NCBI RefSeq assembly: GCF_001270745.1
Contig: NZ_KQ434751.1
Coordinates: 455,539 to 519,538 of the forward strand
DNA from: Jiangella muralis
GTDB taxonomy: Bacteria > Actinomycetota > Actinomycetes > Jiangellales > Jiangellaceae
DNA length: 64,000 nucleotides
Direction: 5' to 3'
Both the position numbers and the translations under genes were made by a program. Shown in pieces: positions 1 through 8,352 of the stretch. The notes beneath the pieces are model-generated. The model saw only the letters and a list, made by a program, of their open reading frames with translations, made no database searches and was not told where the DNA came from. Positions within the stretch are counted from its first letter, which is position 1; every line of letters begins with the position of its first letter.

Positions 1-1095
1 CGCGACGGCGGCACCATCGCGTTCGTCTCGACGCCCGGCCCGTACGCGTTCGCCGACGCGATGGACGCGCTGCAGCACGGCCTGCACGTCGTCGTGTTCT
101 CCGACAACGTGCCGGTGGAGCAGGAGGTGCTGCTCAAGCGGGCGGCGCGCGAGCTCGGCCTGCTGGTCATGGGCCCGGACTGCGGGACGGCGGTGGTCGG
201 CGGCGTCGGCTTCGGGTTCGCCAACGTGGTGCGGCCGGGGCCGGTCGGCATCGTGGCGGCGTCCGGCACCGGCGCGCAGCAGCTGCTCAGCCTGCTCGAC
301 GGCGCCGGCGTCGGCATCAGCCACTGCCTGGGCGTCGGCGGGCGCGACCTGTCCGCCGAGGTCGGCGGCGCGTCGACGCTCGCGGCGCTGGACCTGCTGG
401 CCGGCGACGACGCGACCGAGGTGGTCGTCGTGGTCAGCAAGCCGCCCGCGGCGGAGGTCGCCGACGCCGTCCGCGAGCGGGCCGAGAAGCTCGGCAAACC
501 GGTCGTGCTCGCGCTGCTCGGGCCCGGGCGGCCCGACCTCACCGCCGTCGCCGAGACCGTCGTGACCACGGCCGGGGCGCAGTGGCTGCCGCCGCGCTCG
601 TGGCCGTCCACGGCCACCGCGACCGGGCCGCACATCCGCGGCCTGTACGCCGGCGGCACGCTGTGCGAGGAGGCGCGGCTGCTGGCCGACGCGGCGCTCG
701 CCCCCGGCGGGCACACGTTCGTCGACTTCGGCGACGACACGTTCACGCTCGGCCGGCCGCACCCGATGATCGACAACTCGCTGCGGATCGAGCGGCTGCT
801 GGCCGAGGCGCGCGACCCGTCCTGCGGTGTCGTCCTGCTCGACGTCGTGCTGGGCCACGGCGCGCACCCGGACCCGGCCGCGGAGCTGGCGCCGGCGATC
901 GTCCGGGCCCGCAACCTCGCCGGGGGGCGTGGCCGCGACCTCGCCGTCGTCGTGGCGCTGGTCGGGACCGCCGACGACCCGCAGGGGCTGGAGGAGCAGG
1001 CGCGGACGCTGCGCGACGCGGGCGCGTCGGTGCACCTGTCGAATGCGGCAGCGGCCCGGGCGGCGATCACGCTGGTCAGCGGGGGTGCGGAGTGA
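1..1095 (+). CDS. fdrA: FdrA-family protein (oxamate carbamoyltransferase / acyl-CoA synthetase-like subunit), 5' partial
   Basis: The reading frame is open from base 1, so the start lies outside the window; 364 residues are visible against roughly 500-550 for whole FdrA. The protein resembles succinyl-CoA synthetase alpha/beta chains: a Rossmann-type CoA-binding part with GPDCGTAVVGG (about residue 58 of the visible part) and GIVAASGTGAQQL, then a second ligase-like domain containing a GDDTFTLGRPHPMID stretch. In E. coli, FdrA acts with two DUF proteins as the oxamate carbamoyltransferase at the end of allantoin breakdown. The stop overlaps the GTG of the DUF1116 gene (GTGA), so the two are translationally coupled and probably partners. 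The family call is firm; the substrate is inferred from the gene pair. Confidence 0.82.
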   Translation, partial: RDGGTIAFVSTPGPYAFADAMDALQHGLHVVVFSDNVPVEQEVLLKRAARELGLLVMGPDCGTAVVGGVGFGFANVVRPGPVGIVAASGTGAQQLLSLLDGAGVGISHCLGVGGRDLSAEVGGASTLAALDLLAGDDATEVVVVVSKPPAAEVADAVRERAEKLGKPVVLALLGPGRPDLTAVAETVVTTAGAQWLPPRSWPSTATATGPHIRGLYAGGTLCEEARLLADAALAPGGHTFVDFGDDTFTLGRPHPMIDNSLRIERLLAEARDPSCGVVLLDVVLGHGAHPDPAAELAPAIVRARNLAGGRGRDLAVVVALVGTADDPQGLEEQARTLRDAGASVHLSNAAAARAAITLVSGGAE

Positions 1096-2486
1096 ACGAT
1101 CTGCTGCGCGACGAGCCGCGCGTCGTCAGCGCCGGCGTCGACCTGTTCGCGGCCGCGCTGGCCGCCCAGGCGGTGCCGGTGACGACGGTCGCCTGGCGGC
1201 CGCCGGTCGCCGGGACGGAGCACGACCTCGCCCGCCTGCTGGCCGACCCGCGGCGTCCCGGCGCCAACGCGTCGGCGGTGTCGCGCATGCTGGCCGCGGG
1301 CGCCGACCTCGTCGACGTCCGCCCGGCCAGCGAGGTGCTCGGGCTGCGGCCGGGCCAGTTCCTGCACGCCGGGCCGCCGATCACGTGGGAGCGGGCGTCC
1401 GGGCCGCTGCGCGGCGCGCTGATCGGCGCGATGCTGGTCGAGGGCCTGGCGGCGACGCCGTCCGCGGCCGAGACCCTGCTGGCCGCGGGCTCCGGCGTCG
1501 AGTGGTCGCCGTGTCACGACCACGGCGGCGTCGGCCCGATGGCGGGGGTCGTGTCGCCGTCGATGTGGCTGTTCGAGCTGCGCGACGGCGAGCGGACGGC
1601 GTGGTGCTCGCTGAACGAGGGGCTCGGGACGGTGCTGCGCTACGGCGCGTACGGGCCGGAGGTCATCGAGCGGCTGCGGTGGATGTCGTCGGTGCTGGGT
1701 CCGTTGCTGCAGGCCGCTGTGCGGCGGGGCGGGCCGGTGGACGTCAAGGCGATCGTCGCGCAGATGGTCCAGATGGGCGACGAGGGGCACAACCGCAACC
1801 GCGCCGGCACGCTCATGCTGCTGCGCGACCTGCTGCCCGCGCTGGCCGCCGGCGGGGCGCCGGCGACGGACGTCGCGGACGTGGCGGCGTTCATCGGCGG
1901 GAACGACCACTTCTTCCTCAACCTCGTCATGCCGGCCGGGAAGCTGCAGACGGCGGCCGCCGCGGACCTCCCGGGCTGCACCGTCGTCACCACCATGGCC
2001 CGCAACGGCACCGACTTCGGCATCCAGGTGTCCGGGACGGGGTCGCGGTGGTTCACCGCGCCGGCCAACACGCCGTCCGGGCTCTACCTCGGCGCGTACG
2101 GCCCGGACGACGCGAACCCCGACATCGGCGACTCCGCGATCACCGAGACGATGGGGCTCGGCGGGTTCGCGATGGCCGCCGCGCCGGCGATCGTCCGCTT
2201 CGTCGGCGGCTCGGTGCCGGACGCGCTGGCGACCAGCCGGCTGATGTACGAGATCACGCTCGGCGAGAACCCGGCGTACGCGATCCCGATCCTGGAGTTC
2301 CGCGGCGCACCCACCGGCATCGACGTCACGCTGGTGACCCGCACGGGGGTGCTGCCGCAGATCAACACCGGCATCGCCGGCCGGGTCGCCGGCACCGGCC
2401 AGGTCGGCGCCGGCCTCGTCCAGCCGCCGATGGACTGCTTCACCGCGGCGCTGGCCGCGCTGGCGGCCGCCGCTCCCCCGCTCTGA
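1092..2486 (+). CDS. DUF1116 family protein (YlbE/AllG-like), probable oxamate carbamoyltransferase subunit
   Basis: A 464-residue protein. The GTG start at 1092 overlaps the fdrA stop, and no better start exists in this frame. The sequence matches the DUF1116 pattern: a Gly-rich central part with HDHGGVGPMAG (around residue 140), NEGLGTVLRYGA, GDEGHNRNRAG and GNDHFFLNLVMPAGK, which are rich in the conserved His, Asn and Glu of this family, and a closing GIAGRVAGTGQVGAGLV. The length is normal for the family. DUF1116 proteins are encoded beside fdrA in allantoin/ureide loci and form part of the oxamate transcarbamylase complex. The third usual component (DUF2877, YlbF-like) and carbamate kinase are not downstream and may lie to the left of the window. 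Confidence 0.8.
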   Translation: MNDLLRDEPRVVSAGVDLFAAALAAQAVPVTTVAWRPPVAGTEHDLARLLADPRRPGANASAVSRMLAAGADLVDVRPASEVLGLRPGQFLHAGPPITWERASGPLRGALIGAMLVEGLAATPSAAETLLAAGSGVEWSPCHDHGGVGPMAGVVSPSMWLFELRDGERTAWCSLNEGLGTVLRYGAYGPEVIERLRWMSSVLGPLLQAAVRRGGPVDVKAIVAQMVQMGDEGHNRNRAGTLMLLRDLLPALAAGGAPATDVADVAAFIGGNDHFFLNLVMPAGKLQTAAAADLPGCTVVTTMARNGTDFGIQVSGTGSRWFTAPANTPSGLYLGAYGPDDANPDIGDSAITETMGLGGFAMAAAPAIVRFVGGSVPDALATSRLMYEITLGENPAYAIPILEFRGAPTGIDVTLVTRTGVLPQINTGIAGRVAGTGQVGAGLVQPPMDCFTAALAALAAAAPPL

Positions 2487-2504
2487 CGCCGCTCGGTAGC
2501 ATGG

Positions 2505-2516
2505 TCGGTCGACCGA
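2505..2516. promoter_or_regulatory. 12-bp perfect palindrome, candidate operator of the gene at 2529
   Basis: TCGGTCGACCGA is its own reverse complement. It sits 12 bases before the GTG at 2529 and just after a possible -10 element TAGCAT (2497-2502). Palindromes of this kind are typical of TetR-type operators, but no TetR gene is in the window, so the binding protein is unknown. Confidence 0.4.
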
Positions 2517-2528
2517 TCGGGAGGCACT

Positions 2529-3680
2529 GTGGCGGACGCCGCGTCTGGGCAGCTCACCTTCGACCCAGAGGAGGAAGAGTCGCTCGGCGGACTCTTTCTC
2601 GGGGTCGGCGCGACCACGACCATGCGCGAGGACCGAACGCGAGACGGCATCCCCATGCCGCCGGCGCCGGCGCCACTGCTGACGACCAGGATCATGCTGC
2701 CCGGCCGTCCGGTGAAGCCCTCGCGGTTCGCAGGCGGCGGCACCGTGCTCGGCCAGACGTTCGACCAGATCCTGGAACGCGCCCGCGACAACACCCTGGG
2801 GCTCGAGATCGGGTTCGAGCAGCACCGCCGTTTCGCCCGCGGCGTCCAGGTGACGGGGTCGCGACTCTCGGGCCTGCTGGCGGTTCCCGAGGTCTTCGAG
2901 CCCCATCGAGCGAAGGTCGACGGCGAACTGCTCGTCTTCGCGCCCACGTCGCGAGACATCGCGCTCGTCGGGTCGGAGGAGCCCGAGCTGTGGGTCGCGT
3001 GGAGCTACGCGGTGATCGAGTACGCGGCAGCGCTGCCACCTGGGCTCAGCCCGCTTCTCTACCGGGTCGTGCCGGCCGACGATGCCGGCTCGGCCCGTCT
3101 CGAGGCGTGGGTTCCGGCGGCCGACGCGGAGTCGCGCAAGCTCTACGAGCGGGCCAGGCTGACGCAACTGGAGAACACCTACGGTCCGATGATGCAGGAC
3201 GCGCTCGCCGATCAGTACAGCTATCGCGATGGGCCGGCCACCGTCGCGCGGCCGTTGGCCGCCTACAACGCCGATCTCGATGCCGTGCTCTCGTATGCCG
3301 TCTGGAACGTCCAGGATCCGCTGCCGTGCCTCGTCGCGCCCACCGACTCGATCGCGATCGACGTCTCGGGCACCGGCGAGGCGCCGCAGCTCTGGATCTC
3401 GCCAGCTGACCTGAGCAGGGTGCCGGGGGTGCGGCTGACCGAGACTCGCGAGTTCGGGCCACCGATCCGGGTGGCCGAGTTCACCGATCGAACCGCGTCC
3501 GGCGAGCTCGGCGGCTTGGTCGAAAGGCTCATCGAACACGGTGCCCGCACCGCCGCCGAACTCGGCGGCCTCGGCGAACCGGCGTCGATCCTCGACTGGG
3601 TGCCGAGCAAGAACGGCTGGTACGGCAAGCGCGCGAAGACGGCCACCACCTTCCCCACGCTGCAGTGGCCCGCCGCTTGA
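2529..3680 (+). CDS. Hypothetical protein, 383 aa
   Basis: I do not recognise this protein. It starts at GTG 2529, shortly after GGGAGG, and the coding frame shows strong third-position GC. No signal peptide or membrane helix is evident. The N-terminus is acidic and low in complexity (DPEEEESLGG), and the middle has alternating hydrophobic and charged segments that suggest a soluble globular protein. Near the C-terminus there is an Ala/Gly/Glu helix (about residues 335-355) followed by a basic end containing KNGWYGKRAKTATTF. It follows DUF1116 with a 42-base gap that contains a palindromic operator candidate, so it is probably its own unit rather than part of the fdrA operon. The next gene is convergent. 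Confidence 0.6.
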   Translation: MADAASGQLTFDPEEEESLGGLFLGVGATTTMREDRTRDGIPMPPAPAPLLTTRIMLPGRPVKPSRFAGGGTVLGQTFDQILERARDNTLGLEIGFEQHRRFARGVQVTGSRLSGLLAVPEVFEPHRAKVDGELLVFAPTSRDIALVGSEEPELWVAWSYAVIEYAAALPPGLSPLLYRVVPADDAGSARLEAWVPAADAESRKLYERARLTQLENTYGPMMQDALADQYSYRDGPATVARPLAAYNADLDAVLSYAVWNVQDPLPCLVAPTDSIAIDVSGTGEAPQLWISPADLSRVPGVRLTETREFGPPIRVAEFTDRTASGELGGLVERLIEHGARTAAELGGLGEPASILDWVPSKNGWYGKRAKTATTFPTLQWPAA

Positions 3681-3708
3681 CGTCAGGGGTGGCGGCCGCC
3701 CTCCGGGG

Positions 3709-4287
3709 TCAGGACCGAGCCGGCTGATCGAGGTCGGCGGGGGTGTCGACGTCGGCGGGCGAGCCGGTGCCGGTGCAGTCGACGAGCGTGACGAGGTCGG
3801 GGTGCGCCTGCATGAACGGGCGGGCCCCGACGTCGCCGTCGGCGAGCGCCGCGACCTCCGGCCAGACCGGCCGGGCCAGCAGGACGGGGTTGCCGCGGCG
3901 GCCGTCGTAGGTCGCCACCGCCACCGGCACGTCACCCGCCGCCCACGCCGTCCGCAGCCGCGTCACCGCCTCGACGCCGACCCACGGCTGGTCGACCAGC
4001 GCGACCACCACGGCATCGGTCGGCGCCCAGCTCAGCGCGCGCAGCCCGGCCCGCAGCGACGACCCCATGCCGGTGGCCCAGTCGGGGTTGTGGACGACCA
4101 CCGCGCCCGGCACCGTCAGCGGCACCGCGCCGGAGACCACGACCACCGGCGCGCACCCGCCGCCCCTGAGCAGCGACACCGCGCGGTCGACCAGCCGCGA
4201 TCCCTCGTACTCGACCAGCGCCTTCGGCCCGCCGTACCGGGAGCCCGACCCGGCGGCGAGGACCAGCCCGGCGACGTCAGACGGCAT
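3709..4287 (-). CDS. MobA/MocA-like nucleotidyltransferase (molybdenum cofactor cytidylyl/guanylyl-transferase family)
   Basis: A 192-residue protein with the NTP-transferase signature at its N-terminus: LVLAAGSGSRYGGPKAL (residues 8-24), where the LAAGxGxRxGxPK loop binds the nucleotide. It is followed by HNPDWATGMGSSLRAGL (66-82) and VVALVDQPWVG (94-104), whose Asp holds the metal, and by GRRGNPVLLARP. This matches MocA and CoxI-type enzymes that add CMP or GMP to molybdopterin for molybdenum hydroxylases. The ATG at 4287 overlaps the end of xdhC by 11 bases, and it is the last gene of the coxD-coxE-xdhC run. Which nucleotide is used cannot be told from the sequence. Confidence 0.82.
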   Translation of the reverse strand: MPSDVAGLVLAAGSGSRYGGPKALVEYEGSRLVDRAVSLLRGGGCAPVVVVSGAVPLTVPGAVVVHNPDWATGMGSSLRAGLRALSWAPTDAVVVALVDQPWVGVEAVTRLRTAWAAGDVPVAVATYDGRRGNPVLLARPVWPEVAALADGDVGARPFMQAHPDLVTLVDCTGTGSPADVDTPADLDQPARS

Positions 4288-5395
4288 CGGCGCCCAGCGG
4301 TTCGCGGTGGATCGGCCCGGCGGTGTCACGCAGCCGCCGGCCGGAACCGCCCCAGCGTGCCGCGATGATCTCCGCGGCGATCGACACGGCGGTTTCCTCC
4401 GGCGTGCGGGCGCCAATGTCCAGGCCCAGCGGCGACGCCAGCCGGCCCAGCTCGTCCTCGGACAGCCCCTCCGCACGCAGCCGGGCCAGCCGGTCGTCGT
4501 GGGTGCGCCGCGACCCCATGACCCCGATGTACGCGGCCGGCGTGCGGACCGCGGCGGCCAGCAGCGGCACGTCGAACTTGGGGTCGTGGGTGAGCACGCA
4601 GATGACGGTGCGGGCATCGACGGTCGTCGATGCGAGGTAGTCGTGCGGCCACTTGACCACGACCTCGTCGGCGTCCGGGAAGCGTCGCGGCGTCGCGAAC
4701 ACCGGCCGCGCGTCGCACACCGTGACGTGGTAGCCGAGGAACCGGCCGACCCGGACCAGCGCGGCGGCGAAGTCGATGGCGCCGAACACCAGCATGCGCG
4801 GCCGCGGCGCGAACGACTGGACGAACACCTGCAGGTCGTCGAGCCGGCGCTCCCCCGAGGCGCCGTAGCGGCGGATGCCGGTCTGGCCCTGGTCGAGCAT
4901 GCCGCGGGCGTCGTCGGCGACGGCGTCGTCGAGCCGCTGCCCGCCCAGCGACCCCGCGACGCGGTCCGGCCAGACGACGAGGTGCGCGCCGGTCTCCCCC
5001 GGCCCGGCGACGACGGTGGCGACGGCGACCGGCTCGGCGTCGTCGATGCTCGCCGCGACGTCGGCCAGTGCCGGGAACGTCGACCGGTCCACCGCCTCGA
5101 CGAACACGTCGATGATCCCGCCGCAGGTCAGCCCGACCGCGAACGCGTCGTCGTCGCTGACGCCGTAGCGCTGCAGGACCGGCGGCCGGCCGGCCATGAC
5201 CTCCTGCGCCAGCTCATACACGGCGCCCTCGATGCAGCCGCCGGAGACACTGCCGACCGCCTCGCCGGCCTGCGTGACGGCCATCGACGCGCCGGGCTGG
5301 CGCGGTGCGGACTGGAACGTGCTGACGACGGTCACCAGCCCGGCCCGCTCGCCGTCGCCGGCCGCCGTCACCAGCTCACGCATCACTTCGCGCAC
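4277..5395 (-). CDS. xdhC: XdhC/CoxF family molybdenum hydroxylase maturation protein
   Basis: XdhC-family proteins load sulfurated molybdenum cofactor into xanthine dehydrogenase and related hydroxylases. The N-terminal XdhC_CoxI domain has PRQPGASMAV and GSVSGGCIEGAVYEL. The C-terminal Rossmann domain has VFGAIDFAAALVRVGR, VICVLTHDPKFDVPLL and GVMGSRRTHDDR. The frame is open from GTG 5422, but I chose GTG 5395 because GGAGG lies about 10 bases before it and family members usually begin with an M-R-E-like start; ATG 5383 is also possible. The gene overlaps both neighbours, as expected for an operon with the MoxR and VWA proteins. The hydroxylase it serves is not in the window. Confidence 0.88.
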   Translation of the reverse strand: MREVMRELVTAAGDGERAGLVTVVSTFQSAPRQPGASMAVTQAGEAVGSVSGGCIEGAVYELAQEVMAGRPPVLQRYGVSDDDAFAVGLTCGGIIDVFVEAVDRSTFPALADVAASIDDAEPVAVATVVAGPGETGAHLVVWPDRVAGSLGGQRLDDAVADDARGMLDQGQTGIRRYGASGERRLDDLQVFVQSFAPRPRMLVFGAIDFAAALVRVGRFLGYHVTVCDARPVFATPRRFPDADEVVVKWPHDYLASTTVDARTVICVLTHDPKFDVPLLAAAVRTPAAYIGVMGSRRTHDDRLARLRAEGLSEDELGRLASPLGLDIGARTPEETAVSIAAEIIAARWGGSGRRLRDTAGPIHREPLGADAV

Positions 5396-6533
5396 GCGCA
5401 CCACCCCTCCGCGCCGGTTCACGTCCGGCTAGCAGCCCGGCCAACTCCTCCATCGCGCCCAGCGAATGGCCGGCGACGAGCCGGTCGACGTACGGAAGCG
5501 CCGCGCGCATCCCGCCGGTACTAGGACTGTATCCTTGATATCCCCGGTGCGGGTTGACCCACACGATGCGCCGGGCCAGCCGCGACAGCCGGGCCATCTG
5601 GGCCGCCAGCAGCGCCGGGTCGCCGCGTTCCCAGCCGTCGCTGCCGATGACGACGACGGCGCCGCGAGCGGTGCCACGCTGCCCCCACCGGTCCAGGAAC
5701 TCCTTCAGCTCGTCGCCCAGCCGGGTGCCGCCGCTCCAGTCGTCGATGGCCACCGACGCCGCCGCCAGCGCCGCGGCCGGGTCGCGTCGCCGCAGCTCAC
5801 GGGTCACGCGGGTGAGCCGGGTGCCGACGGTGAACACCTCGGTGCCGGGGCGCACGCGGCAGGCGGCGTGGGCGAAGCGCAGCAGCGTCTCGGCGTACGG
5901 CGCCATCGACCCGCTGACGTCGACGAGGAAGACCAGCCGCCGCTGCCGCCGTCCGTGCCGGTGCCGCCGCAGGTCGACCGGCTCCCCCCCGTGGCGCAAC
6001 ATGCTCCGCACGGTGCGGCGGGCGTCGACCGGGCCGGACGGCGACGGGCGCAGCCGGCGGGTGGCGCGGTCGGGCGCGGCCGGGAGCAGGGTGCTGACGT
6101 AGCGGTCGACCTCGGCGCGGTCGGCCCGGCTCAGCGTGGACACGTCGCGGTGTCGGAGTACCTCGACCCGGCTGGCGGTGGCGATGCGCTGCCGCTCCTG
6201 GTCGCGATCGTCGTCGGCACCGTCGCGCGCGCCGTCGCCGGAGTCGTCGGGCAGCGCGATCATCCGAGTGACCGGCGGGACGGTGACCCGCTGCGGCGGG
6301 CGGTCCGGGCGGCGGCCGAAGTGCGCCGCGAACACCCGGTCGTACCGTTCGACGTCCTCCGGCGACGCGCACAGGGTCACCCGGCCGGCCCAGTACACCG
6401 ACCGCAGCGAACCGGCGCCGAGCACGTCCAGCGCCTCGAGCATGGCGTGCACCCGCGTCGGCGCGACGTCGACACCGGCCGCGGCCAGCCGCCGGGCGAA
6501 CCCGACCACCTCGGCGTCGACGGCGATGCTCAT
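5376..6533 (-). CDS. VWA domain protein, CoxE-like
   Basis: A 385-residue protein. The N-terminal part (to about 190) has the CoxE-type helical layout, with a Pro/Arg/Asp-rich middle. The C-terminal von Willebrand A domain shows a complete metal-ion-dependent adhesion site: LVFLVDVSGSMAPYAE (D-x-S-x-S), the Thr of SGGTRLGDELKEF, and the Asp of VVIGSDGWERGDP. CoxE works with the MoxR ATPase CoxD to insert or rearrange the metal site of Mo-containing CO dehydrogenase and related enzymes. Start ATG 6533 overlaps the stop of the ATPase gene, and the end overlaps xdhC. The order ATPase-VWA-xdhC-nucleotidyltransferase is the usual maturation cassette. Confidence 0.86.
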   Translation of the reverse strand: MSIAVDAEVVGFARRLAAAGVDVAPTRVHAMLEALDVLGAGSLRSVYWAGRVTLCASPEDVERYDRVFAAHFGRRPDRPPQRVTVPPVTRMIALPDDSGDGARDGADDDRDQERQRIATASRVEVLRHRDVSTLSRADRAEVDRYVSTLLPAAPDRATRRLRPSPSGPVDARRTVRSMLRHGGEPVDLRRHRHGRRQRRLVFLVDVSGSMAPYAETLLRFAHAACRVRPGTEVFTVGTRLTRVTRELRRRDPAAALAAASVAIDDWSGGTRLGDELKEFLDRWGQRGTARGAVVVIGSDGWERGDPALLAAQMARLSRLARRIVWVNPHRGYQGYSPSTGGMRAALPYVDRLVAGHSLGAMEELAGLLAGREPARRGGARARSDA

Positions 6534-7417
6534 GGCCGGCCGGCCAGTTCCGCGACCTCGCCCATGATGCGCTCGGTGTCCTCCTGGTACTTGAGCACCG
6601 CGCCCAGCGTCCGGGCCGCGAGGTCGGCCGACAGCTCGGTGGCGCCGAGCGCCGTCAGCGCCGTCACCCAGTCGATCGACTCGGCCAGCCCGGGCGGTTT
6701 CAGCAGGCCGGCGGCGCGCAGCCGCTGCACCGCGCGGGCGACGTCGTCGGCCAGCCGCGCGCTGACGTCCGGGAGGTGCCGGCGGATGACCGCGACCTCG
6801 CGCTCGAACGTCGGGTGCGCGAGCCAGTGGTAGAGGCAGCGCCGCTTCAGCGCGTCGTGCACCTCGCGGGTGCGGTTGCTGGTGACGACGACGACCGGCG
6901 GCGTCTCGGCGCGGACGGTGCCCAGTTCCGGGATGGAGATGGTGAAGTCGGACAGCACCTCCAGCAGGAACGCCTCGAACTCGTCGTCGGCGCGGTCGAT
7001 CTCATCGACCAGCAGCACCGACGGCGTCGTCTCCAGCGCCCGCAGCAGCGGCCGGGCCAGCAGGAAGCGGCGGTCGTACAGCTCGTGCTCCAGCCGGTCG
7101 ACGTCGGTGACGCCGGCCGCCTCGGCGGCGCGCAGGTGCAGCAGCTGGCGCGGGAAGTCCCAGTCGTACAGCGCCTGGGCGGCGTCGACGCCCTCGTAGC
7201 ACTGCAGCCGGATCAGCGGCGCGTCGAGCACCCCGGCCAGCGCCTGCGCGAGCGACGTCTTGCCGACGCCGGCCTCGCCCTCGAGGAACAACGGCCGGCC
7301 CATGCGCAGGGCCAGGAACGCCGCCGTCGCCAGCCCTTCGTCAGCCAGATACCCCGCGGCGTCGAGCCGCCCGGCCAGTTCGCCGGGCGTGGTCGCGGCG
7401 CTGTCGATGTCCGCCAT
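6530..7417 (-). CDS. MoxR-family AAA+ ATPase, CoxD-like
   Basis: A 295-residue AAA+ protein with Walker A GEAGVGKTSLAQAL (about residue 47), the MoxR segment IRLQCYEGVDAAQALYDWDF, Walker B VLLVDEIDRADDEFEAFLLE (about 133-152) and sensor region VVVVTSNRTREVHDALKRRC, followed by a helical lid. MoxR ATPases use ATP hydrolysis to remodel enzyme-cofactor complexes together with a VWA partner, which here is the next gene (ATGA overlap at 6530-6533). It is the first gene of a four-gene minus-strand operon; a 98-base gap separates it from the divergent gene at 7516, so the promoter should lie there. Length and motifs are normal. Confidence 0.88.
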   Translation of the reverse strand: MADIDSAATTPGELAGRLDAAGYLADEGLATAAFLALRMGRPLFLEGEAGVGKTSLAQALAGVLDAPLIRLQCYEGVDAAQALYDWDFPRQLLHLRAAEAAGVTDVDRLEHELYDRRFLLARPLLRALETTPSVLLVDEIDRADDEFEAFLLEVLSDFTISIPELGTVRAETPPVVVVTSNRTREVHDALKRRCLYHWLAHPTFEREVAVIRRHLPDVSARLADDVARAVQRLRAAGLLKPPGLAESIDWVTALTALGATELSADLAARTLGAVLKYQEDTERIMGEVAELAGRP

Positions 7418-7515
7418 GACCCAACGCTACGCCGACGCGGCCACCGCGCGCTGCCGGGCCGGATCGGTCAGGAATCGAGAAGCGGCCGGACCACGCTCGC
7501 TTCTAGCGTCTCACC

Positions 7516-7983
7516 ATGGACAACGAGACCTCTGACCAGACCCGCAAGAAGGGCGCCCCCGGCCGGTTGTCGCTGTGGTTCCAGCGACGGATGAACACGA
7601 AGACGGTCGGCAAGATCCGCCGGAAGGGCACGGCCCGGATGATGGGCATGGACATGCTCATCCTGCACACCGCCGGGCGCCGGTCCGGGCAGCCGTTCGA
7701 GACGCCCATCGCCTGGTACGCCGACGACCACGGCGGGCGGCTGGTCGTCGCGTCCGGCGGCGGCAGCGGCGACCCGAACTGGTACCTCAACCTGACGGCG
7801 CACCCGGACCGCGCCGCGGTCGAACTGCCCGGTGCGGAGAAGCTCCCGGTCACCCCGCACACGCTGGACGGGGCCGACCGCGACGAGGCGTGGCAGCAGA
7901 TCGTCGCCGCCAACCCGCGGACCGCGAAGTACCAGAAGAAGAGCGACCGCCAGTACCCGGTCGTCCGGCTCAGCGAGCGCTGA
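7516..7983 (+). CDS. Ddn-type F420-dependent nitroreductase family protein
   Basis: A 155-residue protein of the deazaflavin (F420)-dependent nitroreductase family. The core has LHTAGRRSGQPFETPIAWY (residues 51-69), the conserved TxGRxSG turn, then LVVASGGGSGDPNWYLNLTAHP (about 77-98) and the C-terminal AWQQIVAANPRTAKYQKKSDR segment. F420 is characteristic of actinobacteria. The basic N-terminus (QTRKKGAPGRLSLWFQRRM) is common in this family. A CGTC at 7507-7510 lies only 5 bases before the ATG, so the mRNA may be leaderless. Substrate unknown; it is not in an obvious operon with the YCII gene 33 bases later, although co-transcription is possible. Confidence 0.8.
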   Translation: MDNETSDQTRKKGAPGRLSLWFQRRMNTKTVGKIRRKGTARMMGMDMLILHTAGRRSGQPFETPIAWYADDHGGRLVVASGGGSGDPNWYLNLTAHPDRAAVELPGAEKLPVTPHTLDGADRDEAWQQIVAANPRTAKYQKKSDRQYPVVRLSER

Positions 7984-8016
7984 CAGTACGGCCCGGGCGG
8001 TGTCAGACTCGGGGCC

Positions 8017-8352
8017 ATGAAATACGTGCTGCTGATCAGCGACGACGAGACGCGGTCGCCGAGCAACGAGGAGATGGACGCCGACCCGGTGCACCAGGCG
8101 TGGGAGGCCGACCTGAAGCGCCGTGGCGCCGAACGGCTCGGCGTGCGGCTGCGGCCGGTCGCGTCCGCCACGACGGTGCGGGTCCGCGACGGCGAGACGC
8201 TGGTGTCGGACGGACCGTTCGCCGAGACCAAGGACTTCGTCGGCGGCGTCGTGCTCATCGAGTGTGCCGACCTCGACGAGGCCATCGCCATCGCGGCCGG
8301 CCACTCGTATGCCCGGTGGGGCGGCGTCGAGATCCGCCCGGTCTGGGAATGA
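8017..8352 (+). CDS. YCII (DGPF-motif) domain protein
   Basis: A 111-residue YCII-related protein with the diagnostic motif VSDGPFAETKDFVGGVVLIE (residues about 66-85), from which the DGPF name comes, and a C-terminal HSYARWGGVEIRPV. YCII domains have a ferredoxin-like fold with a His/Asp pair suggesting enzymatic activity, but the reaction is not established for this subfamily. Its ATGA overlap with the ECF42 sigma gene is the classic pairing: DGPF proteins are almost always encoded beside ECF42 factors and are thought to be part of the same stress circuit. Confidence 0.88.
   Translation: MKYVLLISDDETRSPSNEEMDADPVHQAWEADLKRRGAERLGVRLRPVASATTVRVRDGETLVSDGPFAETKDFVGGVVLIECADLDEAIAIAAGHSYARWGGVEIRPVWE

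Noticed and set aside
827-3409. Long plus-strand open frame of 860 codons across DUF1116 and the hypothetical gene
   Set aside because: It is Arg/Ala-rich with no family features and overlaps well-supported genes in other frames; typical of GC-rich DNA.
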